DNA of 43,290 nucleotides from Clostridiales bacterium (GTDB taxonomy: Bacteria > Bacillota > Clostridia > Oscillospirales > UBA644): assembly GCA_016281915.1 (NCBI GenBank), contig JAEEJO010000035.1, forward strand, positions 1 to 43,290. The letters run 5' to 3'. Positions 1 through 8,290 of this stretch are shown here, in pieces. The notes under the pieces were generated by a model. That model did not search any database, had not been told where the DNA came from, and was given only the letters and a program-made list of their open reading frames with translations. The number at the start of each line of letters is the position of its first letter. Position 1 is the stretch's first letter. A program made the position numbers and the translations under genes.

Positions 1-1
1 A

Positions 2-157
2 AAACACAAGTCGCTCGGAAAGACATATGAAATCTCTGGAATGTATCATACCTGTCTTTGCGTTCTGTTGGCCACAATGGAAATGCAAAAATACTCGTTG
101 AATGGTATTTCGTGCTGTATGGGTTATGGCGATTACCCTATTGAATTAAAGCAATAA
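2..157 (+). CDS. 3' end of an unidentified gene (partial)
   Basis: An open frame runs from the left edge to a TAA stop and encodes about 51 residues. I do not recognise it. The visible tail is rich in Met and Cys, with a Cys-Cys pair before a GYGDYP stretch. A rho-independent terminator on the same strand about 60 bases downstream supports a plus-strand transcript ending here, but the fragment is too short to exclude a chance frame. Confidence 0.35.
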   Translation, partial: KHKSLGKTYEISGMYHTCLCVLLATMEMQKYSLNGISCCMGYGDYPIELKQ

Positions 158-214
158 CATTCAATCAACTGCTCCGGTTTTTTAAGTCCGTTATCAATAC
201 CTGCACCATACAAA

Positions 215-243
215 CCCCTGTCCACGTTGACAGGGGCTTTTCA
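215..243 (+). terminator. rho-independent terminator
   Basis: A perfect 8-bp stem CCCCTGTC/GACAGGGG closes a 6-base loop (CACGTT) and is followed by CTTTT. It probably ends the transcript entering from the left edge. The rest of 158-447 holds the promoter of the next gene and nothing else I recognise. Confidence 0.75.
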
Positions 244-370
244 CATCCGGAATTCATCCTTCAAACAGAGGTAAAGCGATCATAAATGTTTATTGACGGA
301 ACATTTAAAACAAATACGGCAGGGAATAACAACAGACATTATTACAAGCTATAAAAAAGCTTTACCGCTC

Positions 371-399
371 TTGACTTTATCTTCACGATATGGTATAAT
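371..399 (+). promoter_or_regulatory. sigma-A type promoter of the HdeD-like gene
   Basis: TTGACT at 371-376 and TATAAT at 394-399 are separated by 17 bases. The start codon lies about 50 bases downstream. Confidence 0.75.
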
Positions 400-447
400 A
401 TCGAATAGATAATGACATTTATTTTATCATTTTAAATGAGGTAAGAA

Positions 448-951
448 ATGGCAAAAAAAGTATCTGAAATGTTCAAAAGTTATGTTTTTGACGGGCTTCT
501 GTTTATCGCGCTTGGCATAGCTATGATAATATGGCCCAAAGAATCGCTGAAAACTCTTTGTTTTGTTATCGGGGCTGTCTTTGCGGTAATGGGCATTATA
601 AAAATCATTGCTGTCCTGGCAAAGAAAGTCAAACCATCATCCGGGCTGATCGTGGGACTGCTGCAGATCGCCGTTGGCTGCGCTTTTATTTTTGCTTCAG
701 ACTTTTTTATCACTGTTTTTCATTACATTATCGCTTGCATCCTGCTTTACGGTTCTGTTTTATTGTTTATTAACGCTTTCAATCTGCGTAAAGTATTCGG
801 GATGATGTTTTTATGCTCGCTTATTTTTGCAATAATAACAGTGATTCTTGCCGTAATTATTCTCCTGAATCCTGTAGCAATAACGATACTTCACGGAATC
901 TCACTGATAGTTGAAGGTCTTGCAATGGTAATAGTGCTCAGAACATTTTAA
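448..951 (+). CDS. HdeD/DUF308-like integral membrane protein
   Basis: The 167-aa product is almost entirely hydrophobic, with about six predicted membrane segments. The opening (GLLFIALGIAMIIWP, residues 16-30) matches the repeated GLLxIxxGIxxIxWP pattern of the DUF308/HdeD family, in which helix pairs repeat about three times. HdeD in E. coli is linked to acid resistance, but most Firmicutes members have no known role, so only the family is claimed. A GAGGT ribosome site precedes the ATG. The gene has its own promoter (371-399) and terminator (964-993), so it is monocistronic. It converges on the neighbouring minus-strand operon. Confidence 0.8.
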   Translation: MAKKVSEMFKSYVFDGLLFIALGIAMIIWPKESLKTLCFVIGAVFAVMGIIKIIAVLAKKVKPSSGLIVGLLQIAVGCAFIFASDFFITVFHYIIACILLYGSVLLFINAFNLRKVFGMMFLCSLIFAIITVILAVIILLNPVAITILHGISLIVEGLAMVIVLRTF

Positions 952-963
952 GAACAAAAATCA

Positions 964-993
964 AGAGAGAGGTTTTAGGCCTCTCTCTTTTTT
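964..993. terminator. bidirectional terminator between convergent genes
   Basis: The arms AGAGAGAGG and CCTCTCTCT form a perfect 9-bp stem with a 7-base loop. A T run follows on the plus strand, and a T-rich stretch follows on the minus strand. It sits between the stop codons at 951 (plus) and 1007 (minus) and can serve both. Confidence 0.8.
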
Positions 994-1006
994 GCTGTCC
1001 GATTAT

Positions 1007-2542
1007 TTATTCCGTTATAAAAGATACTGTTATTTTGCCGTTTTCGGAATGAATCGATGTCGGCGAATCGAATATACCTGAATTCAAATGCAGTTTATAT
1101 GTTCTGTTCAGATAGCAAAGGCATAACTCTTTAGCTGAACATGAAACGACCTTCGGAATTTCGTTTCCTTTGTTTCCATAAAGATAAACAAGAGAAAAAT
1201 CTTCTGCAGAGCTTACAGTTAAGGAATCTTTGAACAGTGTAAAATCAAATGAGCCGTAGCTGATTTTTGCAGTATCGTTTCCAAGATCGCAAAACTCCAT
1301 TTTATCGGGCGCGAGTTCTTTGCAGCCACGCATGATACGAACCCCGGCAAGTACGCCTGCTCCACTGTGTCTGTTTCCGTCAACAAGCGAAAGGGTTTCA
1401 TACGCCGCACTGTTTTCCGTGCAAACGCAGTCCTCATAGGGGTCGGGCATTTTTTCGTCAAAAACGTGTATGTCACGTATTCTGAATTTATTATGGCTTG
1501 TATAAAGATTGATTCTGTAAAGATCTGAGCAATACCATACTGACGATTTATTGTTATCGTCAAATGCGGTGTGTGCTGTTATAGCGGATGCGGGGGTAAC
1601 GTCCCATGTTTTCTTGAACCACTTACCCGTATCTCCGATTTTTTCAACAGTTATCTTGCCTTCACTTTGAAGTTTGGCAAAAAGAGGGAACTGGTATTCA
1701 AGACCTGCTTTCATGTTTTTCCAGTTCATGCTGTTCTCCTGACCTGCCTGGGCATAACCGAAAGAAAGGCACTCACCGTTGAAGTTTTCCTTAATATACC
1801 AGTCTACCCATTCGGGAGAGCCTCCTCCTCCGCCCTGATATACAGGTTCAAGAGAGATGACACCCTGTATAAGGTTTGCATTATCCTCAGAGTTAACGCC
1901 GAGATCATATTGATATACCGGGTCTGAACCGAGCATTCTGAAAAGAGGAACGGAAATCTGCTGATCTTTTGTATGCGCAGGAACAAAAACATTAGTTTTG
2001 CTTGGATAGTATCCCTGTCCGTAATAGCCGCCCCAGAGAGTATAACCGTCCGTGCCGTACTGTTCTTTGCAGTTACACATAGCGTCAATTCCGTATTTCT
2101 CACTGATGTAGCGAACAGTGTGCGTATCAAAGAACCATGAACCGAATACACGAGGATAATAACCGAATATCTCACGGAATTTTTCAAAAAGGACGTCGGC
2201 AAGCTGTTCTCTCTGCGGTTTTGTATAACCGACAGAAAAGCCGCAATGCGTATGCCAGTCCCAGGGGAAGCGACCTGTCCACGGTATTCCGACTGCTTCG
2301 CACTGAGGCTGAACGATTTCGAACCATACGCCGATCTCGAACTGCTCTTTGTCAAGTGATTTAAGCATATCTGTGAATACTGGATCGATCAGCGCGTCAT
2401 ACTGCAACAAAAATGTACCTTTAAGGTTATATTGTTCCATAAGATCGATCTGATGGCGCACAGGCTCGACAAGATCGACAACGCATCGTGGCTCAACATC
2501 TCTGATAAAGTTAATAATGTTGATGATTTGTTTTTTTGACAT
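1007..2542 (-). CDS. polysaccharide-deacetylase-like (NodB-fold-like) protein, function unknown
   Basis: The 511-aa product has no signal peptide. The first 260 residues suggest a deacetylase-type barrel: VDLVEPVRHQIDLM, then TFLLQYDALI, then EIGVWFEI, a WDWHTHCGFSVGYT segment and GSWFFDTHT. The rest looks like beta-sandwich. This resembles hypothetical proteins loosely annotated as polysaccharide deacetylases in Clostridia; substrate and catalysis are not established. The frame stays open upstream to 2701, but that would overlap the next gene by about 120 bases. ATG 2542 has a GGGAGA ribosome site, so it is preferred. It is the last gene of the SPFH/TPM operon, 40 bases behind the TPM gene. 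Confidence 0.6.
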   Translation of the reverse strand: MSKKQIINIINFIRDVEPRCVVDLVEPVRHQIDLMEQYNLKGTFLLQYDALIDPVFTDMLKSLDKEQFEIGVWFEIVQPQCEAVGIPWTGRFPWDWHTHCGFSVGYTKPQREQLADVLFEKFREIFGYYPRVFGSWFFDTHTVRYISEKYGIDAMCNCKEQYGTDGYTLWGGYYGQGYYPSKTNVFVPAHTKDQQISVPLFRMLGSDPVYQYDLGVNSEDNANLIQGVISLEPVYQGGGGGSPEWVDWYIKENFNGECLSFGYAQAGQENSMNWKNMKAGLEYQFPLFAKLQSEGKITVEKIGDTGKWFKKTWDVTPASAITAHTAFDDNNKSSVWYCSDLYRINLYTSHNKFRIRDIHVFDEKMPDPYEDCVCTENSAAYETLSLVDGNRHSGAGVLAGVRIMRGCKELAPDKMEFCDLGNDTAKISYGSFDFTLFKDSLTVSSAEDFSLVYLYGNKGNEIPKVVSCSAKELCLCYLNRTYKLHLNSGIFDSPTSIHSENGKITVSFITE

Positions 2543-2582
2543 AATGTTTTTCTCCCTTTTATGTAATAATTGCTTAGACTGA

Positions 2583-3731
2583 TCAGAATTTTCCTCCGCC
2601 GACGTGTCTGGAACCTCCCCCACTTCTGCTGCGTGAGGATCTTGAACTTGAAGATTTTGCGGATCTGGAAACTGTTGCATAAAGGAATCTATCGTTTGCA
2701 CGTGAAAGCTTCAGGCTTCCTTCACGAAGGTACGAATTTGCTTCGTTTACCGGCTTTACGGTTTTCAATTTGCTTTTCATAGATCCAACGGCAAAAAGCG
2801 CGACGACAAAACCAATCAGAATAGATATGATAATACTTGAGACATAATTAAAAGGATAGCCGTTGATGGCCCCGTTGACGTGGTATTCGGATTTGTTAAT
2901 AAACTCGTCAAACGCTTTATAGTAATTGCCGTAAGAAAGGTCACTGACTATTGCATCTCCTATCTCGTCAATAATATCATCATCTATATGATTGCCCACT
3001 ATTCCGTTTGAAAGAATTCTGTAGTCCCTCTCCTGCATAGAAATGAGCAGCATTACACCGTTTCGTGTTTCGCCCAATCCGTATTCGAAACGGTCAAAAT
3101 ACTCCTCTGCGAAATCGCTCCCAGAATACGGGCCTAAAGTATTAACGGTTGCGATTATAAAATCTGTCCCGTATTGTTCGCTGAGTGAGTTGAGTTTTTC
3201 AAGAATATTTTTTTTCTCTGAATCGCTGAGAAGTCCTGCTTCGTCATAAAGTCTTTCGGGTTTAGATGACGGGAAAAGGCTGTTATCATCATTTTTTTCT
3301 TCCGACAGCCCGTTTGCCAAAACAGATGCCGCACCTTCAAAAAAGCACATAACTTTATCAAAAGGCGTTTCTGCATCAAAGCATACAGAGTATATTCTGT
3401 TCTTTTCAGAGTCTCCGAAAAAGCCATCCGCCTCTCCTCCGGTTACGATAAGAGGATTGTAATCGTCTTCAAGGAAAACGACGTAATCTTCCTCATCAAC
3501 AAGCTCGGAAAGATCGAATTCATCAATTTTTTCTGACAAATACGCATAGTAAAATGATATTCGGTATTCAGAACGGTAGTTGCCGGCGATCTCATTCAGT
3601 TTATCGATTTCATCTGTTTCAAGAGAGTTGACTTCATCCAGAATATACTCACCATTCAGAGCAAAGGAAGGGATTACCGGCAAAAATACCAGGATAAGAG
3701 AAACGAAAATCGTAAAAAATGATTTTTTCAT
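2583..3731 (-). CDS. TPM-domain membrane protein (YgcG/YdjH-like)
   Basis: The 382-aa product has a signal peptide (about 1-25), a diverged TPM-like region (26-140), a canonical TPM domain (about 161-280, beginning RLYDEAGLLSD and containing GVMLLISMQERDYRI), a membrane helix (about 296-317) and a Ser/Arg/Gly-rich tail ending GGGSRHVGGGKF. The Gly-rich tail after a TPM domain and helix is typical of the YgcG group. TPM proteins are proposed to work in membrane-protein maintenance; the acid-phosphatase activity known from plant TPM proteins is not implied here. AGGAGG lies 7 bases before the ATG. It follows the zinc-ribbon gene by 12 bases, the arrangement seen for ydjG-ydjH in Bacillus. Confidence 0.85.
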   Translation of the reverse strand: MKKSFFTIFVSLILVFLPVIPSFALNGEYILDEVNSLETDEIDKLNEIAGNYRSEYRISFYYAYLSEKIDEFDLSELVDEEDYVVFLEDDYNPLIVTGGEADGFFGDSEKNRIYSVCFDAETPFDKVMCFFEGAASVLANGLSEEKNDDNSLFPSSKPERLYDEAGLLSDSEKKNILEKLNSLSEQYGTDFIIATVNTLGPYSGSDFAEEYFDRFEYGLGETRNGVMLLISMQERDYRILSNGIVGNHIDDDIIDEIGDAIVSDLSYGNYYKAFDEFINKSEYHVNGAINGYPFNYVSSIIISILIGFVVALFAVGSMKSKLKTVKPVNEANSYLREGSLKLSRANDRFLYATVSRSAKSSSSRSSRSRSGGGSRHVGGGKF

Positions 3732-3743
3732 ATTCCGAACCTC

Positions 3744-4829
3744 CTATAAAAGCCATAAAAGGTACTGAATGGCAAAAATCGCAGCACTTACCGCGCCTGC
3801 TATACCGAAAAGCCAGCGAGCATAAGCTCCTTTGTCTAACGGCAGGTCGCCAACGAATTTTCCTGTCTGTCCGTTCATGGCAAATGAGTAATCAGTCCCG
3901 TTCCATTTAGTATTCAGGAACCATACAGGATAAAGCGCATAACTGACGTTGTTGCTTTTGAGATTTATACTGGAATTTTCGGCAATTACGGATGAGTATC
4001 CATCAACAGTTGACATGAATGCGTCTTCGGCGCTCTTTTTTGTTCTTTCGGTTGCTCTTGCAATGCAGGTATCGTGCCCGATGTCATATTTATCCGCAAA
4101 ATATCCCGAAAGATAAGCCGTCTGAAAATCGACCGCCTTGCTGAAATCGTAAGGTTCAATTGACTCCATCAGTTCATCCGCAATTTTTGACGAACCGTCA
4201 ACGGGAACCTTACGGAAATCGACCTGTCCTTCACGGACGGCAGAATAGAAGCTGGTTTCAGTGTAGCGATATGAGCTGTCGCTCCAGAAACGCATCTTTG
4301 TGGCTTTATAGCGGATGTTCGCGTCAAGATCCGAGTCAAAAAGCCAGAAAGGAACATACATCCCTTTGATCTCTTCGATATGGTTCTGATCTCTGAATAC
4401 TTTCGGGAGCAGCTTTTTGCCGAGGTAATGCTTTTTTAACGCTGCTACCGCCTCTTCACGACTGACCTGAAACGGAATAACGTAATCAGGTTTAAGCTCG
4501 CCGCGGAACTGACCCATCATAACAACGGGGTTACCGCAGAATGGGCATGACGTGGCAGCGGTGTTTTCATCGGCGACCACTTCGCCGCCGCATGTGTTGC
4601 AAAGATATACCCGAAGGCCGTTTTCCTCGTCTGCATACCACTCTGCACCAGAAAGCGAATTCCAGGAAACGTTGTCTTTTCCGGCTTTTTTCAGCTCTTC
4701 ATCATATGCGCGAAGCGTTTCAACGTCAAATTCGGTGCCGCAATAAGGACATTTCATTTTCTGTGACTCACTGTCAAAGACTATTGCTCCGTCACAGCAT
4801 GGACATTTATATTGTTGCAATGCCGGCAT
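3744..4829 (-). CDS. zinc-ribbon membrane protein (YdjG-like)
   Basis: The 361-aa product opens with a TFIIB-type zinc ribbon (CPCC near residues 9-12, CPYC at 27-30). A second ribbon follows at about 70-100 (CNTCGG and CPFCGN). A long soluble domain and one hydrophobic helix at the extreme C terminus come next, so it is probably tail-anchored. The same protein type is encoded beside TPM and SPFH genes in many Firmicutes, including ydjG of B. subtilis. A GTG at 4838 is also in frame, but AGGTG lies about 6 bases before ATG 4829, so that start is used. Ribbon Cys are intact. Confidence 0.8.
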   Translation of the reverse strand: MPALQQYKCPCCDGAIVFDSESQKMKCPYCGTEFDVETLRAYDEELKKAGKDNVSWNSLSGAEWYADEENGLRVYLCNTCGGEVVADENTAATSCPFCGNPVVMMGQFRGELKPDYVIPFQVSREEAVAALKKHYLGKKLLPKVFRDQNHIEEIKGMYVPFWLFDSDLDANIRYKATKMRFWSDSSYRYTETSFYSAVREGQVDFRKVPVDGSSKIADELMESIEPYDFSKAVDFQTAYLSGYFADKYDIGHDTCIARATERTKKSAEDAFMSTVDGYSSVIAENSSINLKSNNVSYALYPVWFLNTKWNGTDYSFAMNGQTGKFVGDLPLDKGAYARWLFGIAGAVSAAIFAIQYLLWLL

Positions 4830-4865
4830 TATATTCACCTGTCCGTTATTTTGATTGATTTTTGC

Positions 4866-4908
4866 TTTAAAAATGACCGTTATGGCAGAAATTGCGCCAC
4901 AACGGTCA
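4866..4908 (-). terminator. hairpin with T tract inside the SPFH/TPM operon
   Basis: On the minus strand a 13-bp stem (arms 4896-4908 and 4874-4886, one G-T pair) closes a 9-base loop and is followed by TTTTT. It lies in the 92-base gap after the SPFH gene. No promoter is evident between it and the zinc-ribbon gene, so it may act as a partial terminator that lowers expression of the last three genes. Confidence 0.7.
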
Positions 4909-4921
4909 CCATATAAGCTGA

Positions 4922-6259
4922 TTACTTAACTACATCGCCGTCGTCGAACGGGTCGCCGCATTCAGGACAGAATTTCGGAGGTTTAGCTCCTTTTTCAGGT
5001 TCCCAACCGCATTTATCACATCTGTACTGAGGAACGCCCGCAGGTTTCTTTTCACCGCATTCGGTGCAGAACTTACCTTTGTTTATTGTATGGCACGCAG
5101 GGCACTCCCATCCTTCGGGAGCGGGTTTCTTTGCGCCGCATTCAGGGCAGAAATTGCCGTGAGCTTCTGCTCCGCATGAGCATTTCCATGTATCTGCAGC
5201 AGCGGACTGTGCTGAAGCCTGCTGCTGAGCCTGTTGCTGAGCAACACCTGCATTGTAGAACTGCTGAGCTGCATTGAATCCGCCGCCCATTGCTCCGCCT
5301 GCAAGGCCCATACCCATAAAGCCTGTCATAGCGCCTGATTCGTTATTGGCAGCGCTTTCCATAGCGTTTGCGGTTGCAGTTGTCATACGACCTGCCATAG
5401 AGAAGGGATTGGAGCCGTAAGAAACAGCTTCTTCGAGCTCGTTGATCTTCTTCATGTCTTCCGCAGTGAGTGTTATGGGGTTGAGTGAAATTCTCTCAAC
5501 TGAAATACCGCGTGATTCGACCCAGTCAACACCGAGAGCTTCGTTCATAGCTGCTTTGAGCTCGGGAGCCTTTGCAGGAAGCTCATCGGGACGGATGCCG
5601 AGAGCTGAAAGTGAACCGAGAGCAGGCTGAAGAGCATCGATAAAGTCTATTTTAAGCGCTTCATCTATCTGATCTCTCTTGAATTCATGCTCAACATTAC
5701 CGCATACTTTGGTATAGAAAAGAAGCGGGTTCGCGATAACGTATGAATACATACCGTTGCATCTTACCTGAACGGTTCTTGAAAGATTGAGTTCTTTGTT
5801 TATAACTCTGAACATTATCGGACTGGGAGTACCGAATTTATTGCCGAGGATCTCCTTTGTGTTGAAGTAGTATACTCTCTGATCTTTGCCGGGGTCGCCG
5901 CCATAAGTGAATCTCTTACCGATGGCTTTGAAGGTTTCGAGAATGCTCGAGCCGAGGCTACCTGCGAAGATCGAAGGTTCAGTAGAATTATTGTAGGTAA
6001 ACTCACCAGGTTCAGCGCAAACTTCGACAACCTTACCCTGTTCAACGATGATCATACACTGACCGTCGGCAACAGCTATACCGGATCCGTTAGAAATAAC
6101 ATTGTCATTTCCCTGTGTGTTGGAAGAACGACCGGTAGTTTTTTTGTAACCTCTTCTTACAAGAACATCTGCAGGAAGTGCGTCACAGTAGAAAAACTCT
6201 TTCCACTGATCTGCGAGAACACCGCCGATTGCACCGGCAGCGGCTTTAATAAGTCCCAT
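4922..6259 (-). CDS. SPFH-domain protein with C-terminal zinc ribbons (YdjI-like)
   Basis: The 445-aa product has an SPFH/band-7-type domain of the YdjI or virion-core-like group (about 25-290). A Gly/Ala/Met/Gln-rich linker (about 300-355) and three zinc ribbons follow (CSCGAEAHGNFCPECG, CPACHTINKGKFCTECG, then a CDKCG...CPECG pair at about 410-437). There is no signal peptide. The N-terminal segment GLIKAAAGAIGGVLADQW could be a membrane-associating amphipathic helix. SPFH proteins assemble membrane scaffolds; B. subtilis YdjI is encoded with PspA, and the products are linked to membrane stress. GGGG lies 7 bases before the ATG. An internal terminator follows the gene. Confidence 0.87.
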   Translation of the reverse strand: MGLIKAAAGAIGGVLADQWKEFFYCDALPADVLVRRGYKKTTGRSSNTQGNDNVISNGSGIAVADGQCMIIVEQGKVVEVCAEPGEFTYNNSTEPSIFAGSLGSSILETFKAIGKRFTYGGDPGKDQRVYYFNTKEILGNKFGTPSPIMFRVINKELNLSRTVQVRCNGMYSYVIANPLLFYTKVCGNVEHEFKRDQIDEALKIDFIDALQPALGSLSALGIRPDELPAKAPELKAAMNEALGVDWVESRGISVERISLNPITLTAEDMKKINELEEAVSYGSNPFSMAGRMTTATANAMESAANNESGAMTGFMGMGLAGGAMGGGFNAAQQFYNAGVAQQQAQQQASAQSAAADTWKCSCGAEAHGNFCPECGAKKPAPEGWECPACHTINKGKFCTECGEKKPAGVPQYRCDKCGWEPEKGAKPPKFCPECGDPFDDGDVVK

Positions 6260-6288
6260 AGTATTACCCCTTTCATAAAGGTGATTAT

Positions 6289-6570
6289 TTAATGATTTCC
6301 AAATAGTTTGCCGTTATCGGCAGAATACGGGTTTTTGTTTTCTTTCGGCGGATCCGGAACAGAGCATTTTGACGCCAGTCCTATAACGGTCATGCCAAGA
6401 ACGATAAGCAGAATCCATACGGCGAATGCAGCGACAGACCACCAGACGGATATTCCGAAAATAAAGTGAAGGGCAAGAAGAATCCAACCCGGGATACTCC
6501 ATCGGAAAGAAAGGAACAGATTAAGCAGAAAGCTCAGAATCAAGCTTTTTATTGCGCCTGTATTTTTCAT
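6289..6570 (-). CDS. small integral membrane protein
   Basis: The 93-aa product has two or three hydrophobic helices (about 8-22, 27-45 and 46-66) and a short hydrophilic tail. I recognise no family. The tail carries NPYSADN (80-86), which also occurs at residues 131-137 of the product of the adjacent upstream gene. The ATG lies two bases after the stop of that gene and no clear ribosome site is visible, so translation is probably coupled. It is the second gene of the SPFH/TPM operon and may be a membrane anchor for it (inference). Confidence 0.7.
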   Translation of the reverse strand: MKNTGAIKSLILSFLLNLFLSFRWSIPGWILLALHFIFGISVWWSVAAFAVWILLIVLGMTVIGLASKCSVPDPPKENKNPYSADNGKLFGNH

Positions 6571-6572
6571 GA

Positions 6573-7139
6573 TTATGCCCAGGGATCTTCTGATTTAGCC
6601 TTACGGATACCGACAAGAAGAAATTGTTCGGAAAGGAACCACTTGCCGTCGCTTCCTCTCTGACGGAGAAGGATCTCTCTGGGATTGTCTGCGCCTCCGG
6701 ACGTAATGAACAGTTTCATATACCCTTTATTGTCGGCAGAGTAGGGATTCGAGAAAACCGTAAGGGTGAAGGGCTCAGAGGGAGTATAGTCGTTTTCGGG
6801 CTTAGCATCTTTGAAATATGAAAAGATGACATGATGTCCGTCACGGAAACGGTCGTCGAGGAACTGGATGCCGTATGTGGAAAGAGGCTCAGGTCCGCGA
6901 AGCCAGTTAAGCATTTCGATACCTATCTGCTTATCTGCTGCGTAAGCGCAGAGCGCAAGAACTGAAAGCGCCGCAGTTTTGAACGGAGTATCAAGAGATG
7001 CTTCCGGAAGTGCCTGTAATTCAGCGAGATTTTCGGGGAGCGCGGCAAAAGTAAATGTTTCACTTTTGTTTGAGAAAGCGTCAACGGCAGACTTTACTGC
7101 GTCGGATGCGGTTTTTTTGAACTTGTCGAAGATGGACAT
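6573..7139 (-). CDS. first gene of SPFH/TPM operon, DUF6935-like protein
   Basis: The 188-aa product is soluble. Residues 1-23 (MSIFDKFKKTASDAVKSAVD onward) form a likely amphipathic helix, with Lys on one face and Phe/Ile/Val/Ala on the other. A compact alpha/beta domain follows. It resembles a family I believe is catalogued as DUF6935, often encoded beside SPFH and zinc-ribbon genes, but I cannot confirm the assignment. In Bacillus the first gene of the related operon is pspA. The ribosome site GGAGGAG precedes the ATG, and a TTGCAA/TATAAT promoter lies upstream, making this the operon's leading gene. Confidence 0.75.
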   Translation of the reverse strand: MSIFDKFKKTASDAVKSAVDAFSNKSETFTFAALPENLAELQALPEASLDTPFKTAALSVLALCAYAADKQIGIEMLNWLRGPEPLSTYGIQFLDDRFRDGHHVIFSYFKDAKPENDYTPSEPFTLTVFSNPYSADNKGYMKLFITSGGADNPREILLRQRGSDGKWFLSEQFLLVGIRKAKSEDPWA

Positions 7140-7194
7140 GTGGTCTCCTCCTTAACTTATAATTACAAAATATGCCTGAATCGATTATTGATTA

Positions 7195-7223
7195 ATTATA
7201 ACATATTTCTTATTTGTTTGCAA
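7195..7223 (-). promoter_or_regulatory. promoter of the SPFH/TPM operon
   Basis: Read on the minus strand, TTGCAA (7218-7223) and TATAAT (7195-7200) are 17 bases apart, about 55 bases before the first start codon. It looks like a housekeeping promoter. I see no sigma-W-type motif, which differs from the Bacillus ydjFGHI operon. Confidence 0.65.
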
Positions 7224-7285
7224 TATGATTCGAAAAATTTTTTTGAGGCGCAAAATGGTAAGATTCGCCGGGTGTGAACGGGTGA

Positions 7286-8251
7286 TCAAGCCCACCACAT
7301 TCCGCCTTTATCTTCAAACGTCATGGACTCCTTGAGAACGTCGATCGCTTTGCCGAGTCCCTCCGCTGCCGACATAAGGCTGTCTTCATGTTCTATAGAC
7401 ATAACAAAATCATAGTCGATAGTTCTGAGGGCGCTTACGATGTCTTTCCAATATGCGGTCGAGTTGCCGTAGCCGACTGAACGGAATACCCACGGACGGG
7501 TAGCGACGTTGCCATAATGAAGAGTGGAAAGGACACCGTTTTTAGCTGTGTTGTATTTATCGATCTTTGTGTCCTTAGCGTGGAAGTGGAACATGCAGTC
7601 TTTCAGTTCCATAATAGCGGCAACGGGGTCAATTCCCTGCCATACAAGATGCGAAGGATCGAAGTTTGCGCCGATCTCAGGACCGACTGCAGCTCTGAGG
7701 CGAAGAAGTGTTTCGGGGTTGTAAACGCAGAAGCCGGGATGCATTTCAAGGCATATCATTTCTACGCCGAACTGTTTAGCGAATGCAACAGCTTTCTTCC
7801 AGTAAGGGATAAGCACTTCATTCCACTGATAATCAACTATTTTAAGGAAATCGTCGGGCCACGGGCAGGTTACCCAGTTGGGAGTGCGGTCTTCCGCTGA
7901 TCCACCGGGGCAGCCTGAGAAGGTAACGATCCTTTTTACTCCCATTTTCTGTGCGAGTCTGCAGGCGTTTTCGAAATCTTCTTCAAATGCAGCCGCAACG
8001 GCTTTATCGGGATGAACGGGGTTGCCGTGGCAGGAAAGGGCTGAAACGGTGAAGTTGTATTTCTTGATCTCAGACATAAAAGCATCGAATTTTGCGCTGT
8101 CGGTAAGAAGTTCCTTCGGTTTGCAATGTGCATTTCCGGGGAAACCTCCGCAGCCGAGTTCTATAGCCTGAACGCCCTTTGACGCCAGATATTTAAATGC
8201 TTCGGGATATTCCATATCGCCGAGAAGAACAGTAAAGACACCGAGTTTCAT
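7286..8251 (-). CDS. sugar phosphate isomerase/epimerase (TIM barrel)
   Basis: The 321-aa product is a xylose-isomerase-like TIM barrel of normal length. It opens MKLGVFTVLLGDMEYPEAF and has metal-ligand motifs at the expected strand ends: CLEMHPGF, GANFDPSHLVWQG, FHFHAKD and SIEHED. Members isomerise or epimerise sugars such as inosose, hydroxypyruvate-type or keto-sugar substrates; the substrate here is unknown. AAAGGA precedes the ATG. It is the last gene of a minus-strand cluster with a solute-binding lipoprotein, a ThuA protein and a Gfo/Idh/MocA oxidoreductase, a combination typical of oxidation-isomerisation routes for unusual sugars. Confidence 0.87.
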   Translation of the reverse strand: MKLGVFTVLLGDMEYPEAFKYLASKGVQAIELGCGGFPGNAHCKPKELLTDSAKFDAFMSEIKKYNFTVSALSCHGNPVHPDKAVAAAFEEDFENACRLAQKMGVKRIVTFSGCPGGSAEDRTPNWVTCPWPDDFLKIVDYQWNEVLIPYWKKAVAFAKQFGVEMICLEMHPGFCVYNPETLLRLRAAVGPEIGANFDPSHLVWQGIDPVAAIMELKDCMFHFHAKDTKIDKYNTAKNGVLSTLHYGNVATRPWVFRSVGYGNSTAYWKDIVSALRTIDYDFVMSIEHEDSLMSAAEGLGKAIDVLKESMTFEDKGGMWWA

Positions 8252-8290
8252 AATAATATTCCTTTCTGATTGTAGTGTTAAAATTAAAGA

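Noticed and set aside
2543..2701. N-terminal extension of the deacetylase-like protein
   Set aside because: It overlaps the 3' end of the TPM gene in another frame; the ATG at 2542 has a good ribosome site.
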